This document shows, in pieces, positions 35,358 to 45,571 of a stretch of DNA of 64,000 bases; within the stretch, counting starts at the first letter, position 1, and each line of letters starts with the position of its first letter. The notes beneath the pieces were generated by a model. That model saw nothing but the letters and a program-made list of their open reading frames with translations, was not told where the DNA came from and searched no databases. Origin of the DNA: Thiohalophilus thiocyanatoxydans (GTDB taxonomy: Bacteria; Pseudomonadota; Gammaproteobacteria; UBA6429; Thiohalophilaceae); NCBI RefSeq assembly GCF_004366735.1, contig NZ_SOQX01000005.1:138650-202649 (forward strand), given 5' to 3'. The position numbers and the translations under genes are program-made.

Positions 35358-36482
35358 TCAGGTCATGGTTCCCAGTGTTTTGCGAAAACGTGCCAGGGAG
35401 AACGCAAACAGTGCGCCCCCGATGGCAACCAGGGCCAGCAGTTGCGGCCAGACCACATCAAACCCCGCGCCGCGGAACAATATGGCCTGGGATAGGGAGA
35501 CAAAATGGGTATTGGGTGCCGCGAGCATGATGGTGCGCACGATCTCCGGCATGCTCTCGCGCGGGGTGGTACCGCCCGACAACATCTCCAGCGGCAACAG
35601 CACCAGAAACAGCAGCAGCCCGAGCTGGGGCATGGAACGGGCAACGGTGCCGAGGAAGATTCCCATGGAGGTGGTGGCGAACAGATGCAGCGCCGTGCCG
35701 AACAGAAATAACCCGAGCGATCCTTCAATGGGCACGGCCAGTATGCCGCGTATCAGCACCTGCAGGGCAAACGCCGAGGCAAGCAGCACCACCAGCATCA
35801 TCGCCCAGACCTTGGCGCTCATGATCTCGAAGGGCGTGACCGGCATGGCCAGCAGATGTTCTACCGTGCCATGTTCGCGCTCGCGGATCAGTGCCGCGCC
35901 GGTCAACACGATCGCCAGCATGGTGATGTTGCCGATCAGTTCAACGACCGCGCCGAACCAGGCATCGTTCAGCTCGGGGTTGAAGCGTGCACGCAGGGCC
36001 AGCTCCACCGGCATGCGGGGGGTGGCACGATAGTCCTGCACGAAGGTGTTAACCTCGCCGCTGACGATCGCCTGGACATAACCGGTGCCGATAAAGGCCT
36101 GACTCATGCGCGTGGCGTCCACGTTGAGTTGCAGCGCGGGAGTACGTCCGGCCAGCACATCACGCTGGAACCCGGCGGGAATATGCAAAGCGAAGGTGTC
36201 GAGCCCGGCGTCCATTCGAGTGTCCATCTGTGCCGCGTCGATCATGATCGGCGGCAGGAAATAGGGTGGATAAAAGCCGTCGGTAATGCGCTGCGACAGC
36301 GCCGAGCGATCCTCGTCAACCATCGCAATGGGCGCCTTGTGCAGTATCTCGGGAATGGCGGTGGCGGCGGTATAGATCGCAAAGGTAAAGGCATAGACGA
36401 TCAGTATCAGCATGATCGGATCACGTGCCAGGCTGCGCAGCTCCTTGATCCCCAGATGTAAAATATTGTGCGCGGCCCGCAT
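35358..36482 (-). CDS. ABC-2 permease, YhhJ-like
   Basis: The 374-residue permease has an N-terminal helix, a periplasmic domain of about 140 residues, and five to six C-terminal helices (VVELIGNITMLAIVLTGAALIREREHGTVEHLLAMPVTPFEIMSAKVWAMM). The REREHGTVEHLLAMP stretch is typical of YhhJ/YbhR permeases. It is the last gene of a YhiI-RbbA-YhhJ-like export operon and starts one base after the RbbA-like gene ends. Confidence 0.93.
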   Translation of the reverse strand: MRAAHNILHLGIKELRSLARDPIMLILIVYAFTFAIYTAATAIPEILHKAPIAMVDEDRSALSQRITDGFYPPYFLPPIMIDAAQMDTRMDAGLDTFALHIPAGFQRDVLAGRTPALQLNVDATRMSQAFIGTGYVQAIVSGEVNTFVQDYRATPRMPVELALRARFNPELNDAWFGAVVELIGNITMLAIVLTGAALIREREHGTVEHLLAMPVTPFEIMSAKVWAMMLVVLLASAFALQVLIRGILAVPIEGSLGLFLFGTALHLFATTSMGIFLGTVARSMPQLGLLLFLVLLPLEMLSGGTTPRESMPEIVRTIMLAAPNTHFVSLSQAILFRGAGFDVVWPQLLALVAIGGALFAFSLARFRKTLGTMT

Positions 36483-39266
36483 TTAGCGCTCCTGCTTCTT
36501 CAATAATAACGCGCCGAGGCCGAGCAACACCGGAATCGCCAGGATCAGCGGCAGGAAACTGGCCTGCAGATCGGCAAAGCCCAGCGCCTTGGAGAAGGTA
36601 CCGCGCGCGATAGTCATAAAATGGGTGGTGGGGAACAGTTCACCGATGATCCGCCCTGCCCCTTCCAGCGAGGTGACCGGGGTAAGCATTCCCGAAAGCG
36701 TCACCGCCGGCAACATGGAGAGGATCGCAGTACCGAACAGCGCGGCGATCTGGCTGCGTACGAAGGTGGAGATCAACAGCCCGTATGCCGTCGCCGCCAT
36801 CACGTAAAACACCGCGCCGATGCCCAGGGCCAGCAGGCTGCCGGTGAACGGCACGCCAAAGGCAAAGATAGCCAGCAGGGTCAGCAACACGAAACTGAAC
36901 AGCGACAACACCACATAGGGAATCTGCTTGCCGATCAGAAACTCCAGCCGGCTCACCGGGGTAACGTAGAGGTTGACGATGGAGCCCAGCTCCTTCTCGC
37001 GCACAACGGCCAGGGCGCTGAGGATCGCCGGGATCAGGATCAACAGCAGCGGAATCACCGCCGGCACCATCGCCGGCAGACTTTTTACATCCGGGTTGTA
37101 GCGAAAGCGCGTTTCAATGATCGCCGGCGTGGCCAGCGCCGCATCGCCATAAATTTCGCGCATTCTGCCGGCGATCCAGTGTTGATGGATGCCCTGCACA
37201 TAACCGCGCACGGTCTCGGCCCGTTGCGGCATGCTGCCGTCAATCCAGGCGCCGATCTCGACCCGATCGCCGCGCGCCAGATCGCGCGCAAAGTCCGGCG
37301 GGATCTCGATGGCCAGGCTGAGCTCGCCGCTGCGCATGCGCCGATCCAGTTCGGCATAGCTTTGCAGGGGCGCCTGCTCATCGAAGTAACGCGAGCCCGA
37401 CAGGTTGAGCGAGTAATCCCGGCTGACCGTGGTCCGATCACGATCAAGCACGGCGAAGCTGAGATCCTCCACATCCATGCTGATACCGTAACCGAGCACC
37501 AGCATCAGCAGGGCGCTGCCGAGCACGGCCAGGGTCAGACGGATGGGATCGCGTTGCAGCTCCAGCCCCTCGCGCCGGGTATAACTGAACAGGCGACGCA
37601 GACTGCGGCGCCATCTGGCGTCGGTCGCCCCGACTCGCTGCTGCGTTTGCCCGGCCTCGTTTTGCATGGTCTCACCCAGCGCATCCGATTCCGGGGTTGT
37701 CCGGGCGACGGCGGTTTCGAGGTGATGGATAAAGGCTTCCTCGAGGTTATCGGCACCGGCTGCCTGGGTAATGGCGGAGGGTGTATCTGTAACCAGCACC
37801 TTGCCGGCATGCATCAGCGAGATGCGATCGCAACGCGCGGCCTCGTTCATAAAATGGGTAGAGATGAAGATGGTCACATTGTCGCGCCGGGCCAGTTCGA
37901 TCAGCTCATTCCAGAAATGGTCCCGCGCGATGGGATCTACACCTGAGGTAGGCTCATCCAGGATCAATATTTCCGGATCATGGATCAGCGCGACCGCCAG
38001 CGAGAGGCGCTGGCGCTCGCCCAGAGGCAATGCGCCGGGCAACGCATCCATGTTCCGGGTTAACTCGAAACGGCCGGCCATCTCCTGCACCCGCGCGGCG
38101 ATCATTTCGGCCGCCATGCCAAACAGACGGGCGTGCAGCACCAGGTTCTGGCGTACCGTCAATTCGTTGTAGAGCGAGAAGGACTGGGTCATGTACCCCA
38201 CCCGGCGGCGGGTATCGATGTCATGCGGATCCACCGGGTGGCCGAACAGCCATGCATCCCCCTCGCTGGCGGGCAGCAGGCCGGTGAGCATTTTCATGGT
38301 GGTGGTCTTGCCGCAACCGTTGGAACCGATGAAGCCGAATATCTCGCCGTGCCGAATCGTAAAGCTGGCATGATCCACGGCCGTGAAATCACCAAAGCGC
38401 ATGGTGAGATCGCGCGCCTCGATGGCGATCTGCTCCGCGTCGCCTGACTCGCGCGGGATGCGCTTCACCGGTTGATACGCCGCCTGCAGGGTGTCAGGCA
38501 ACAGATGAATGAAGGCCTGTTCGAGGTTATCGGTCGCGGTCTGCGCCAGAAGTTGTTGTGGTGTGCCGGTAGCCAGCACCTGTCCGGCGTTCATCGCCAC
38601 CAGGTGATCGAAGCGCGCCGCCTCTTCCATGTAGGCGGTCGCCACCAGCACGCTCATGCCGGGGTGATGGTGACGAATGCTGGCGATCAGTTTCCAGAAC
38701 TGGCGGCGTGAGAGAGGATCGACGCCGGTGGTCGGTTCATCGAGAATTAGCAAATCAGGGTCGTGGATCAGCGCGCAGCAGAGCCCCAGTTTCTGTTTCA
38801 TGCCGCCGGAGAGTTGTCCGACCGGGCGGTCCTTAAAGGGCACCATGCCGGTCGCCTGCAACAACTCGTCGATGCGACGCTCGCGTTCTTCTCTGGCATG
38901 ACCGAACAGACGGCCAAAGAAGTCGATGTTTTCAAACACCGACAAAGTGGCATACAGGTTCTTGCCCAGTCCCTGTGGCATGTAAGCGATGCGCGAACAA
39001 ACCCGACGCCGATGGCGTGCGCGGGCCATGTCGCCGTCGAGGACCTCGATGCGACCGGTCTGGATCTTTCGGGCCCCGGCGATGAGGGCAAACAGACTCG
39101 ACTTGCCGACACCGTCCGGGCCGATGACACCGACCATGCACCCGGCCGGCACATCCAGCGTAACGGAATCGAGCGCCCGCAACTTGCCGTAACGCAAACT
39201 CACTTCGTGCAGCCGTGCGACAGGCCCGGTCTCCGGCGATCGCTGCACGTCGCCGGCTCCGCTCAT
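36483..39266 (-). CDS. RbbA-like double-ATPase/ABC-2 permease fusion
   Basis: The 927-residue protein joins two ABC ATPase domains and one ABC-2 permease, as in E. coli RbbA (YhiH). The first ATPase has [21 protein letters not shown] and [13 protein letters not shown]; the second has [42 protein letters not shown]. The LPLGERQRL in place of LSGGQ is as I recall usual for the second domain of this family. The permease part starts near residue 555 and includes [32 protein letters not shown]. It overlaps the HlyD gene by four bases. The cargo is unknown; RbbA is reported to bind ribosomes in E. coli. Confidence 0.93.
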   Translation of the reverse strand: MSGAGDVQRSPETGPVARLHEVSLRYGKLRALDSVTLDVPAGCMVGVIGPDGVGKSSLFALIAGARKIQTGRIEVLDGDMARARHRRRVCSRIAYMPQGLGKNLYATLSVFENIDFFGRLFGHAREERERRIDELLQATGMVPFKDRPVGQLSGGMKQKLGLCCALIHDPDLLILDEPTTGVDPLSRRQFWKLIASIRHHHPGMSVLVATAYMEEAARFDHLVAMNAGQVLATGTPQQLLAQTATDNLEQAFIHLLPDTLQAAYQPVKRIPRESGDAEQIAIEARDLTMRFGDFTAVDHASFTIRHGEIFGFIGSNGCGKTTTMKMLTGLLPASEGDAWLFGHPVDPHDIDTRRRVGYMTQSFSLYNELTVRQNLVLHARLFGMAAEMIAARVQEMAGRFELTRNMDALPGALPLGERQRLSLAVALIHDPEILILDEPTSGVDPIARDHFWNELIELARRDNVTIFISTHFMNEAARCDRISLMHAGKVLVTDTPSAITQAAGADNLEEAFIHHLETAVARTTPESDALGETMQNEAGQTQQRVGATDARWRRSLRRLFSYTRREGLELQRDPIRLTLAVLGSALLMLVLGYGISMDVEDLSFAVLDRDRTTVSRDYSLNLSGSRYFDEQAPLQSYAELDRRMRSGELSLAIEIPPDFARDLARGDRVEIGAWIDGSMPQRAETVRGYVQGIHQHWIAGRMREIYGDAALATPAIIETRFRYNPDVKSLPAMVPAVIPLLLILIPAILSALAVVREKELGSIVNLYVTPVSRLEFLIGKQIPYVVLSLFSFVLLTLLAIFAFGVPFTGSLLALGIGAVFYVMAATAYGLLISTFVRSQIAALFGTAILSMLPAVTLSGMLTPVTSLEGAGRIIGELFPTTHFMTIARGTFSKALGFADLQASFLPLILAIPVLLGLGALLLKKQER

Positions 39267-40348
39267 TGCACCAGGTTGTGCTGCAGATGATCCGGCCAGG
39301 GCGCCTCGGGATCGAGTCGCACGTAGGCGACGCCGGGCAGGCCGGTTTTGACCCGCTCAATGTATTTGTTCAACAGTTCGCGGGGGATCCGCGCGCGCAC
39401 GCGAAACATCAGCTTTTCTCGTTCGCTGGCCGTCTCGACCGTCTTGGGAGTGAACTGCGCCACGTCGGCGACAAAGGAGATATGGGCGGGGATCACATAC
39501 TCCGGTGCCGCATCGAGCACGATGCGCGCCTCGGTGCCGATCGCCAGGCGTCCCGCCACGGCGGTCGGCAAGAAGAAGGTCATGTAGACGTCCGTGAGAT
39601 CGACCAGATTCAATACCCGCCCGCCGGCGCCAATGACCTCACCGGGACGGGCCACGATAAACTGCACCCGTCCGTCGCGCGGGGCAACCAGCGTGCTGTC
39701 ATCAATGTCGCTCTGGATGCGCTCCACCGCGGCACGCGCCGCCTCCACGGCGGAGCGGGCACTGTCGATCTGGCTGCGCGCGGTGGCAATGGCTGCCTCC
39801 GTGGCCGCCACCTGGGCGCGGGCGGCACTCAGTGCCGCAGCGGCGCTTTGAACATTGGCATTGGCATCGTCCGCCTCCTGTGCCGAGACCGCGCCTTTTT
39901 CAGCCAGCTCCGCAATACGCCTGGCGCGCTTTTGCATTGCGCTCAGTTCCGCCTGGCGCTGGACTACCAGCGCCTCGGCGGCCGCTTTTTCGCTTTGTCG
40001 CTGGACAAGCTGGCTGCGCGCGTTGGTGACCGACTGTTCGGCCTGATGCAACTCGGCCTCGGCCTGCCGATAGCGGGCCTCCAGCGAGCGGCTATCCATC
40101 CGTGCCACTGTCTGGTCGGCGCGGACGAACTCGCCCTCCTCCACCAGGATCTCGGCAATGCGCCCGGGCGTCTTGGCCGCCACATCGATCTCCACCGCCT
40201 CGATCCGGCCGTTGCCGCTGACCAGGCCGTCGTGGACATCTTCTGCCGCATAACGTTGCCAGGCGTAGATCGCCAGAATTCCGAGCACCACCAGGGCGGC
40301 AGCACGAAATAACCATTTTTGCTGTTGTGATGCCATTATTATTTTCAA
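39263..40348 (-). CDS. HlyD/membrane-fusion protein, YhiI-like
   Basis: The 361-residue adaptor has a short cytoplasmic tail, one membrane helix (about 12-28), a split biotinyl-lipoyl domain ([41 protein letters not shown] and [27 protein letters not shown]), and a long coiled-coil hairpin (about 85-190, rich in Ala, Gln and Arg). It links the RbbA/YhhJ exporter to an outer-membrane channel, none of which is encoded here. It is the first gene of the operon. Confidence 0.94.
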   Translation of the reverse strand: MKIIMASQQQKWLFRAAALVVLGILAIYAWQRYAAEDVHDGLVSGNGRIEAVEIDVAAKTPGRIAEILVEEGEFVRADQTVARMDSRSLEARYRQAEAELHQAEQSVTNARSQLVQRQSEKAAAEALVVQRQAELSAMQKRARRIAELAEKGAVSAQEADDANANVQSAAAALSAARAQVAATEAAIATARSQIDSARSAVEAARAAVERIQSDIDDSTLVAPRDGRVQFIVARPGEVIGAGGRVLNLVDLTDVYMTFFLPTAVAGRLAIGTEARIVLDAAPEYVIPAHISFVADVAQFTPKTVETASEREKLMFRVRARIPRELLNKYIERVKTGLPGVAYVRLDPEAPWPDHLQHNLVQ

Positions 40349-40653
40349 TCCGACGTGGTTACAGTGCCCAACATAAACAGACAGACATTAAAAGTATATG
40401 GCGGGCACCCTGCCAACACCAGCAGGCCGGGCACTTTTAAAGCAAGGAATTTTCGGACCCGAAAGGGCGGCGGGTTGAGACGGCATCATGCCCGGGCATC
40501 ACAGCAGAAGGCTGTGACTTTTTTCCTGGTAATTTATCGCCTACCATTTCAGACTGTATGGTAGAAAATAGACAGAGTCACACAGTACGATCGCCTGTGT
40601 GCAGACCACTTCAACAGAAGCCACGGCAGCGCCGCCGATAAGGAGTCAGTTCT
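40349..40653. other. Intergenic region, no gene seen
   Basis: This lies between the divergent HlyD and MscS genes and must hold promoters for both. No domain-containing frame or clear palindrome was recognised. Confidence 0.4.
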
Positions 40654-41493
40654 ATGGACGACCTCATTAACCCCGAGCAGGTTTCAATTTACACCGCCAG
40701 GGCCGTCGAACTGCTGATGCTGTACGTACCCCGGTTCGTGCTCGCCATTGTCGTGCTGCTTGCCGGACTGTGGATCATCAGCCGCGTGGTCAAGGTCATG
40801 AACAAGGGCATGCAACGCAGCAAGATGGAACCCACACTGGCCCACTTCCTGCAAAGCCTGGTGAGTATCGGCCTGAAAGCGCTGCTGCTTATCAGCGTGG
40901 CCTCCATGGTGGGGATTGCCACCACCTCCTTCATCGCCGTACTCGCTGCCGCCGGGCTCGCTGTGGGACTGGCGCTGCAGGGCAGCCTGGGCAACTTCGC
41001 CGGCGGCGCGTTAATTCTCATGTTCCGGCCTTTCAAGGTCGGCGACTACATTACCGCCCAGGGCGTGAGCGGCACGGTGACGGAAATGCAAATCTTCAAC
41101 ACCATCCTCACCACACCGGACAACGTGCGCATCATCGTTCCAAACGGCGCCCTGTCCAACGGCACCATCACCAACTTTTCGGCTGAAACAACCCGGCGAC
41201 TGGATTTTGTCTTCGGTATCGATTACCGCGATGATATCGCCAGGGCACGTGAGGTGATCATGTCGATCATGGCCGATGAGGAAAAAATCTTCAATGTTCC
41301 GGAACCGCAGGTGCTACTGAGCAATCTGGGTGACAGTGCCGTCGAGCTGACCGTGCGTGCCTGGGTCTATGCCGACGATTACTGGCCGCTGAAGTTCGAA
41401 CTCACCGAGAAAGTCAAAGCCGCCTTTGACCGCGAGGGCATCCGCATCCCCTTCCCGCAACGGGAGCTGCATGTTTATCAAAGCACAGGCTAA
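40654..41493 (+). CDS. mscS: Small-conductance mechanosensitive channel (MscS)
   Basis: The 279-residue protein matches E. coli MscS in length and layout. Three membrane helices are followed by the pore-lining TM3 GLAVGLALQGSLGNFAGGALIL, then FRPFKVGDYITAQGVSGTVTEMQIFNTILTTPDNVRIIVPNGALSNGTITNFS, the hallmark of the MscS beta domain, and a C-terminal cytoplasmic vestibule ending REGIRIPFPQRELHV. It releases solutes on osmotic downshock. A GGAG site and ATG at 40654 fit the start. It is followed by a terminator shared with a convergent gene. Confidence 0.96.
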   Translation: MDDLINPEQVSIYTARAVELLMLYVPRFVLAIVVLLAGLWIISRVVKVMNKGMQRSKMEPTLAHFLQSLVSIGLKALLLISVASMVGIATTSFIAVLAAAGLAVGLALQGSLGNFAGGALILMFRPFKVGDYITAQGVSGTVTEMQIFNTILTTPDNVRIIVPNGALSNGTITNFSAETTRRLDFVFGIDYRDDIARAREVIMSIMADEEKIFNVPEPQVLLSNLGDSAVELTVRAWVYADDYWPLKFELTEKVKAAFDREGIRIPFPQRELHVYQSTG

Positions 41494-41515
41494 TCGTCAT
41501 CAAACACAAAATCAC

Positions 41516-41544
41516 CGGGCCGGCTATTCTCGGCCCGAATTTTT
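41516..41544. terminator. Bidirectional-type terminator between mscS and PEP-CTERM gene
   Basis: A 7-base stem CGGGCCG / CGGCCCG with loop GCTATTCT is followed by AATTTTTA on the plus strand. It lies between convergent genes, overlapping the last codon region of the leftward one. Confidence 0.8.
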
Positions 41545-42241
41545 ACATTGATCTTTGCCTGCCGCTAACAACCCCGAAACCGATGAGTCCCAGCAAGATG
41601 AGAAAAATACTGGCGGGCTCGGGAACACTTACCGCACGCGTCGTAATGGCACCTACGGCATCAATATCCGCCCCGACACTCGCACCACCCGTGCCTCCCT
41701 CCAATGGGTCATCCATCAAACGGAGATAACTGAACGTATCCGCCGAAGTAAACCCGAAACTGTCAATATCAATACCCGAGGTAGTGCCAAATACCTTCCC
41801 GACCGAAAACCAGTCAACACCGTTCGAACTGATATCAACATAGGTATCTTCTACATCCGGTCCGACTTCGAAGATCCATAAATCCAGGTCAGAACTATCG
41901 CTGCCGGTTAATACATTATCGACAAACTCCAGGACAAGTTGGCCGCCACTACCAAGCGAAACGAACGGACAATCTGAAGGATCACCGGAGCAGGCTCCGA
42001 TGGAGGTATTGCCGGGAACCTCCGGCAGCCCCAGGGCATTACTCGGTTCACTGTTGGATGGCGAGGGTATTGCACCTCCGGAATAGGCGGGATCATATGA
42101 CACGACTCCATCAGCAAAAGAAATCTCCCCTTGCGGAAACTCCACGCCGCCAATAATCGCGGCAAACGAAACCCCAGGGAACAGAGCACAGGCCAGTATC
42201 AGTGCAACAGAAATATTGCGTGTAATGCTGTGTAAACTCAT
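41543..42241 (-). CDS. PEP-CTERM sorting-signal protein
   Basis: The 232-residue product has a signal peptide (ITRNISVALILACALFPGVSFA) and a C-terminal PEP-CTERM tripartite signal, VPEPASIFLILLGLIGFGVVSGRQR, recognised by an exosortase that would anchor or release it at the cell surface. The mature part contains GGQLVLEFVDNVLTGSDSSDLDLWIFEVGPDVEDTYVDISSNGVDWFSVG, a beta-rich domain seen in other PEP-CTERM proteins. AGGAG before the ATG at 42241 sets the start. A sigma-54-like promoter lies 48 bases upstream. No exosortase is in the window. Confidence 0.9.
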   Translation of the reverse strand: MSLHSITRNISVALILACALFPGVSFAAIIGGVEFPQGEISFADGVVSYDPAYSGGAIPSPSNSEPSNALGLPEVPGNTSIGACSGDPSDCPFVSLGSGGQLVLEFVDNVLTGSDSSDLDLWIFEVGPDVEDTYVDISSNGVDWFSVGKVFGTTSGIDIDSFGFTSADTFSYLRLMDDPLEGGTGGASVGADIDAVGAITTRAVSVPEPASIFLILLGLIGFGVVSGRQRSM

Positions 42242-42288
42242 ATCAGAACTCCTGAAAAACAACGGTTTAACGTCATGCCCAGGAAAGC

Positions 42289-42306
42289 AAGCAACTCACA
42301 TGCCAA
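42289..42306 (-). promoter_or_regulatory. Sigma-54-like promoter of PEP-CTERM gene
   Basis: Read on the minus strand the site is TTGGCATGTGAGTTGCTT. It matches the -24/-12 consensus TGGCACG-N4-TTGC with one change (C to T) and correct spacing. The -12 GC is about 50 bases before the start codon. Confidence 0.75.
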
Positions 42307-42781
42307 TAAAAATAACGGCGTCTTATCAAGAGTTTAAAATTATCTATCTGCGAGCAACTGAAAAAATGTTAAATTTTTCGACACCTGAAAATCAGGTCCG
42401 GAGTCAATTTTCCTGTTAACAAACAATAATTTTTAACCTATCCTGCCTTTAATCAGCTTTTCATTTTTCCCGTCACAGTAAAGTATGGATACAACGCGCA
42501 TAGATCAATTAAAGACATCACGGGCATCGAGGTCCCTCTTTGACCTGCAAAATCTCTACTTATCTCACGAAGGAAGACCAGAGTGGCGGCTGGACAGCCG
42601 ATGGAGCAGGACCAATAAACAATTTAAAGCAAGCTGACAAATCGGGTAGAACAGCATCGGCAGCGCAGAATGTTTATTCAAAACGGCTTAAAATTATATG
42701 TTCTATATAGAACATAATAATGATAAAACCCTGCTATAGTTGGAAAACAAGACTTAACCAAGGAAGGAGGCTGAGCCAACA
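42307..42781. promoter_or_regulatory. AT-rich intergenic region with 20-bp perfect palindrome before Crp/Fnr gene
   Basis: TATGTTCTATATAGAACATA (42697-42716) is a perfect palindrome ending 65 bases before the Crp/Fnr start codon, so it is a likely operator for that gene. A 50-codon frame at 42485-42637 (MDTTRIDQLKTSRASRSLFD...) has no good ribosome site or known relative and is not called as a gene. Confidence 0.65.
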
Positions 42782-43534
42782 ATGCATGAGACAAAAGCGG
42801 ATAAACTAGCTGAGATCTCACCGGCACAGAACTACCTGCTTGCAGCTTTGCCAGCAGGAGTAAAACAGCGTATCTACCCGCAACTTGAACTGGTAAAAAT
42901 ACCATTGGGTAAATCATTGTATGAGTCCGGCTATGCCATGCAGCATGCTTATTTTCCGACAGATTCGATCGTGTCATTACTATATGTAATGGAAAGTGGC
43001 GCCTCGGCAGAAATTTCCATCGTGGGAAATGAAGGCTTACTTGGGATCCCGCTGTTCATGGGAGGAAGAAGCACGCCCAGCCGGGCTATCGTACAAAGTG
43101 CGGGGTGTGCGTATCAATTACACGAAAAAGGACTGCAAGAGGAGTTCAACCGAGGGGGAGATTTTCATAACCTGTTGCTTCGCTATACACAATCACTGAT
43201 TACGCAAATGGCACAAACAGCAGTGTGCAACCGCCACCACACGATTGATCAGCAACTATGCCGCTGGCTACTGTTGTCTTTGGACAGGCTGGGAACAAAT
43301 ACGCTGAACATGACCCAGGAACTGATTGCAAACATGCTGGGGGTACGCCGGGAAGGTGTTACCGAAGCAGCAGGAAAATTGCAGCGCGCAGGAGTGATTG
43401 AATATAAACGGGGCCATATCGTTGTACTCGACCGACCCAGGCTGGAAGAACTTAGTTGTGAGTGCTATGCGGTAGTCAAAAGGGAAACCGATCGGCTGCT
43501 ACGTTATCTCCCTTCCCGGGCACTCCACCACTAA
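42782..43534 (+). CDS. Crp/Fnr-family transcriptional regulator A
   Basis: The 250-residue protein has an N-terminal cyclic-nucleotide-binding-like domain (about 20-140: YESGYAMQHAYFPTDSIVSLLYVMESGASAEISIVGNEGLLGIPLFMGG) and a C-terminal winged helix (about 160-235: LNMTQELIANMLGVRREGVTEAAGKLQRAGVIEYKRGHIVVLDR). It lacks the four-cysteine FNR cluster motif and the cAMP-binding RxxxS stretch of CRP, so its signal is unknown. A GGAGG site lies 11 bases before the ATG. A 20-base palindrome upstream suggests autoregulation. A second member of the same subfamily lies at 43988-44794. Confidence 0.9.
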   Translation: MHETKADKLAEISPAQNYLLAALPAGVKQRIYPQLELVKIPLGKSLYESGYAMQHAYFPTDSIVSLLYVMESGASAEISIVGNEGLLGIPLFMGGRSTPSRAIVQSAGCAYQLHEKGLQEEFNRGGDFHNLLLRYTQSLITQMAQTAVCNRHHTIDQQLCRWLLLSLDRLGTNTLNMTQELIANMLGVRREGVTEAAGKLQRAGVIEYKRGHIVVLDRPRLEELSCECYAVVKRETDRLLRYLPSRALHH

Positions 43535-43734
43535 ACGGGCTGCGCTTTGTCCTGCCTCCTGCCGTACAATGTGCGATAGCGTACAGAATGACCCTGCGCC
43601 TACGGGCATACTTTAGTCAGTGAATGAGTGACCTGGCAGGCAGCCTGGTTATTGAGTTAGGACGCGTAATTCATTACGCATCTGGCCACGGACGGCCACC
43701 CATTTATTATCCGCCCGATGTCCGGAGACCTGAC

Positions 43735-43968
43735 ATGTACCAGTTACGCAATCGCCATGGAGAAACAGGTACTGTTCAGCCCCGTATTGAGCGGTTTTAT
43801 AACATAAGCGACGAGTGGTGGTTCGCGATTCGGCGCGGACCGGATCAGGGGCCCTACCCGACCCGGGCTGCGTCCAGGAAAGCATTGATCGAATACATTA
43901 ATGACCAGATTGCGTTTGAAAAAAGAATGCAACAAGATTACGTACAACTCAATTACCAACACTACTAA
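43735..43968 (+). CDS. DUF6316-like small protein
   Basis: The 77-residue product MYQLRNRHGETGTVQPRIERFYNISDEWWFAIRRGPDQGPYPTRAASRKALIEYI fits small DUF6316-type proteins (R-x-R-F...W-x-F-x-x-R-x-G...GPY). A GGAGA site supports the ATG at 43735; the frame extends to 43624 without similarity. It lies between two Crp/Fnr genes. The function is unknown. Confidence 0.7.
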   Translation: MYQLRNRHGETGTVQPRIERFYNISDEWWFAIRRGPDQGPYPTRAASRKALIEYINDQIAFEKRMQQDYVQLNYQHY

Positions 43969-43987
43969 TCACTGTATTTTATATCCA

Positions 43988-44794
43988 TTAATGAGCCCGC
44001 TCCGGTCCGGAACTGCGAGGCTTAAAAATATCCTGATTTGATGTAGTATGCATATCATCTTCACAAATCGTCATATTCTGAAGCTTTTCACCCAATATGT
44101 CGTCATAGGTCGTCCTGTCAGCCCGGTAACAATTACACGAAGCAGCCTCAAGGCCGCGGCGATCGAGTACTGTGATTATCCCGCGTCTGTAACTTATCAA
44201 GTTGCGTTTCTGTAACGAACCCGCTGCCCTGGTGATACCGACCCGGCGCACACCCAGTATAAAGGCGAGAAATTCATGGGTTATATGCAGCTCATCCGAA
44301 AACGCCCGATCGTGCGTCATCAGCAACCAGCGAGCAAGGCGCTCCTCGACGACATGAAAGCGCGTGCAGGCTGCCGTTTGTTCGAGCTGGCACAGACGCA
44401 CATAGATATAACGGTTCAACAGCTGTTGCAGAGCCTGGCTAAGTCTGAGTTCGCGACGAAACGACGCAACATCCATCCGCATAGCGAGACCTTCACCCTG
44501 CACCAGTACATGCGAGTATGAACTATCGATCCCAAGTACAACAGAAATACCGTGCATGCCTTCATTGCCTACCAGCGCCACCTCCAGACCAGTATGACCC
44601 TGGATCGGTCTCACCAAAGAAATGAAACTATCCGTGGGAAAGTAAATATGGCGCAAAGCCTCACCGGGTTCACCGATCACTTCAGACAGCACAAGCTTGA
44701 CTTTCTCGCAACCTGCCAGAAAATGTCGCCGGTCCTTTTGAGGCAAGGCTGCAATAAGACTGTTGTTTATAGGTACGCGCTTTTCATGTTCCAT
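43988..44794 (-). CDS. Crp/Fnr-family transcriptional regulator B
   Basis: The 268-residue protein shares the layout of regulator A: IYFPTDSFISLVRPIQGHTGLEVALVGNEGMHGISVVLGIDSS in the sensor domain and LHITHEFLAFILGVRRVGITRAAGSLQKRNLISYRRGIITVLDRRGLEAASC in the winged helix. It also lacks FNR-type cysteine spacing. It has a C-terminal extension of about 35 residues that is polar and probably disordered. It is transcribed towards the DUF6316 gene, so the two regulators converge on it. Confidence 0.9.
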   Translation of the reverse strand: MEHEKRVPINNSLIAALPQKDRRHFLAGCEKVKLVLSEVIGEPGEALRHIYFPTDSFISLVRPIQGHTGLEVALVGNEGMHGISVVLGIDSSYSHVLVQGEGLAMRMDVASFRRELRLSQALQQLLNRYIYVRLCQLEQTAACTRFHVVEERLARWLLMTHDRAFSDELHITHEFLAFILGVRRVGITRAAGSLQKRNLISYRRGIITVLDRRGLEAASCNCYRADRTTYDDILGEKLQNMTICEDDMHTTSNQDIFKPRSSGPERAH

Positions 44795-45571
44795 TGAAGT
44801 TTCCGCCGGGTTGATGGAAAGAGGTTTCCCTGCCTAAGATCGAACACCTTTCTGGTAGCATTTGATTTTTTGAATCCAAACACAACACGGATAAAACTGA
44901 TGTACGTTAACGAACATAGAGCACAGTATTTTCGTTACAAAGTTCCTGATGAATTCTCAACTTGCCGAAAATTACAAGTCAATCAACTCCCAACTACTGG
45001 AAATAACGTTGTTCGAAAGAACATGTACATAATACTGACTCAGGCTCACAAACATTTCCCATTACGGTAAAATCATCAAATTCTGACTATCGCATACGCA
45101 CTGCAATAACACTTGAACGCCTCAAACGCAGGCATCACAGCCTGTTCCAGCAGGATTAATCAGCCGGCAGCGTCCCTTATCCATCTAATCCGCATTATTG
45201 ACTTTTTCAAGCGGGATTTTTCCCGCCGCCTGTTCAATCTGGCCACGAAGAAAACGGGACAGTTAAGCTTACTGAAATATGTATCCTGAATCTGCATAAT
45301 CGAGTTAAATTTTCAGGCCACGACTCTGTCATACCGATCTACCGACACATAGATAACATGAATAGCACCGCAATGCTTTTCTCGCTATCAGTGAAACACT
45401 GGCGACAGCTCAAAAAAAACAGATAACGTCGTAATTGATGCCTGTCTGAAAATGGTTATCCGGCCGTGCCGTCTTTCGAAGCTTTTCGCTACAGCATCCT
45501 TTTCAGGACAGGCGACCCGATCCAGTGCGGCTGAACAGGCTCATCAGATACCCGGCCACAAAACGAGCTTA
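44795..45571. other. Long AT-rich intergenic region, probably with gene debris
   Basis: No intact gene was recognised in about 780 bases. A palindrome TGTTCGAAAGAACA (45010-45023) uses the same half-sites (TGTTC/GAACA) as the palindrome before regulator A but with a shorter spacer. A hairpin GCGGGA-tttt-TCCCGC is at 45211-45226. On the minus strand, a 25-codon stretch between stops around 45190-45270 reads LSRFLRGQIEQAAGKIPLEK, which looks like the tail of a lost gene, but the family was not identified. Confidence 0.4.

Noticed and set aside
36621..37946. Antisense frame of 441 codons opposite the RbbA-like gene
   Set aside because: The sense strand carries complete ABC motifs; the antisense product is rich in His, Gln and Arg and has no domain.
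42485..42637. Plus-strand frame of 50 codons
   Set aside because: No convincing ribosome site, no relative known, in an AT-rich regulatory region.
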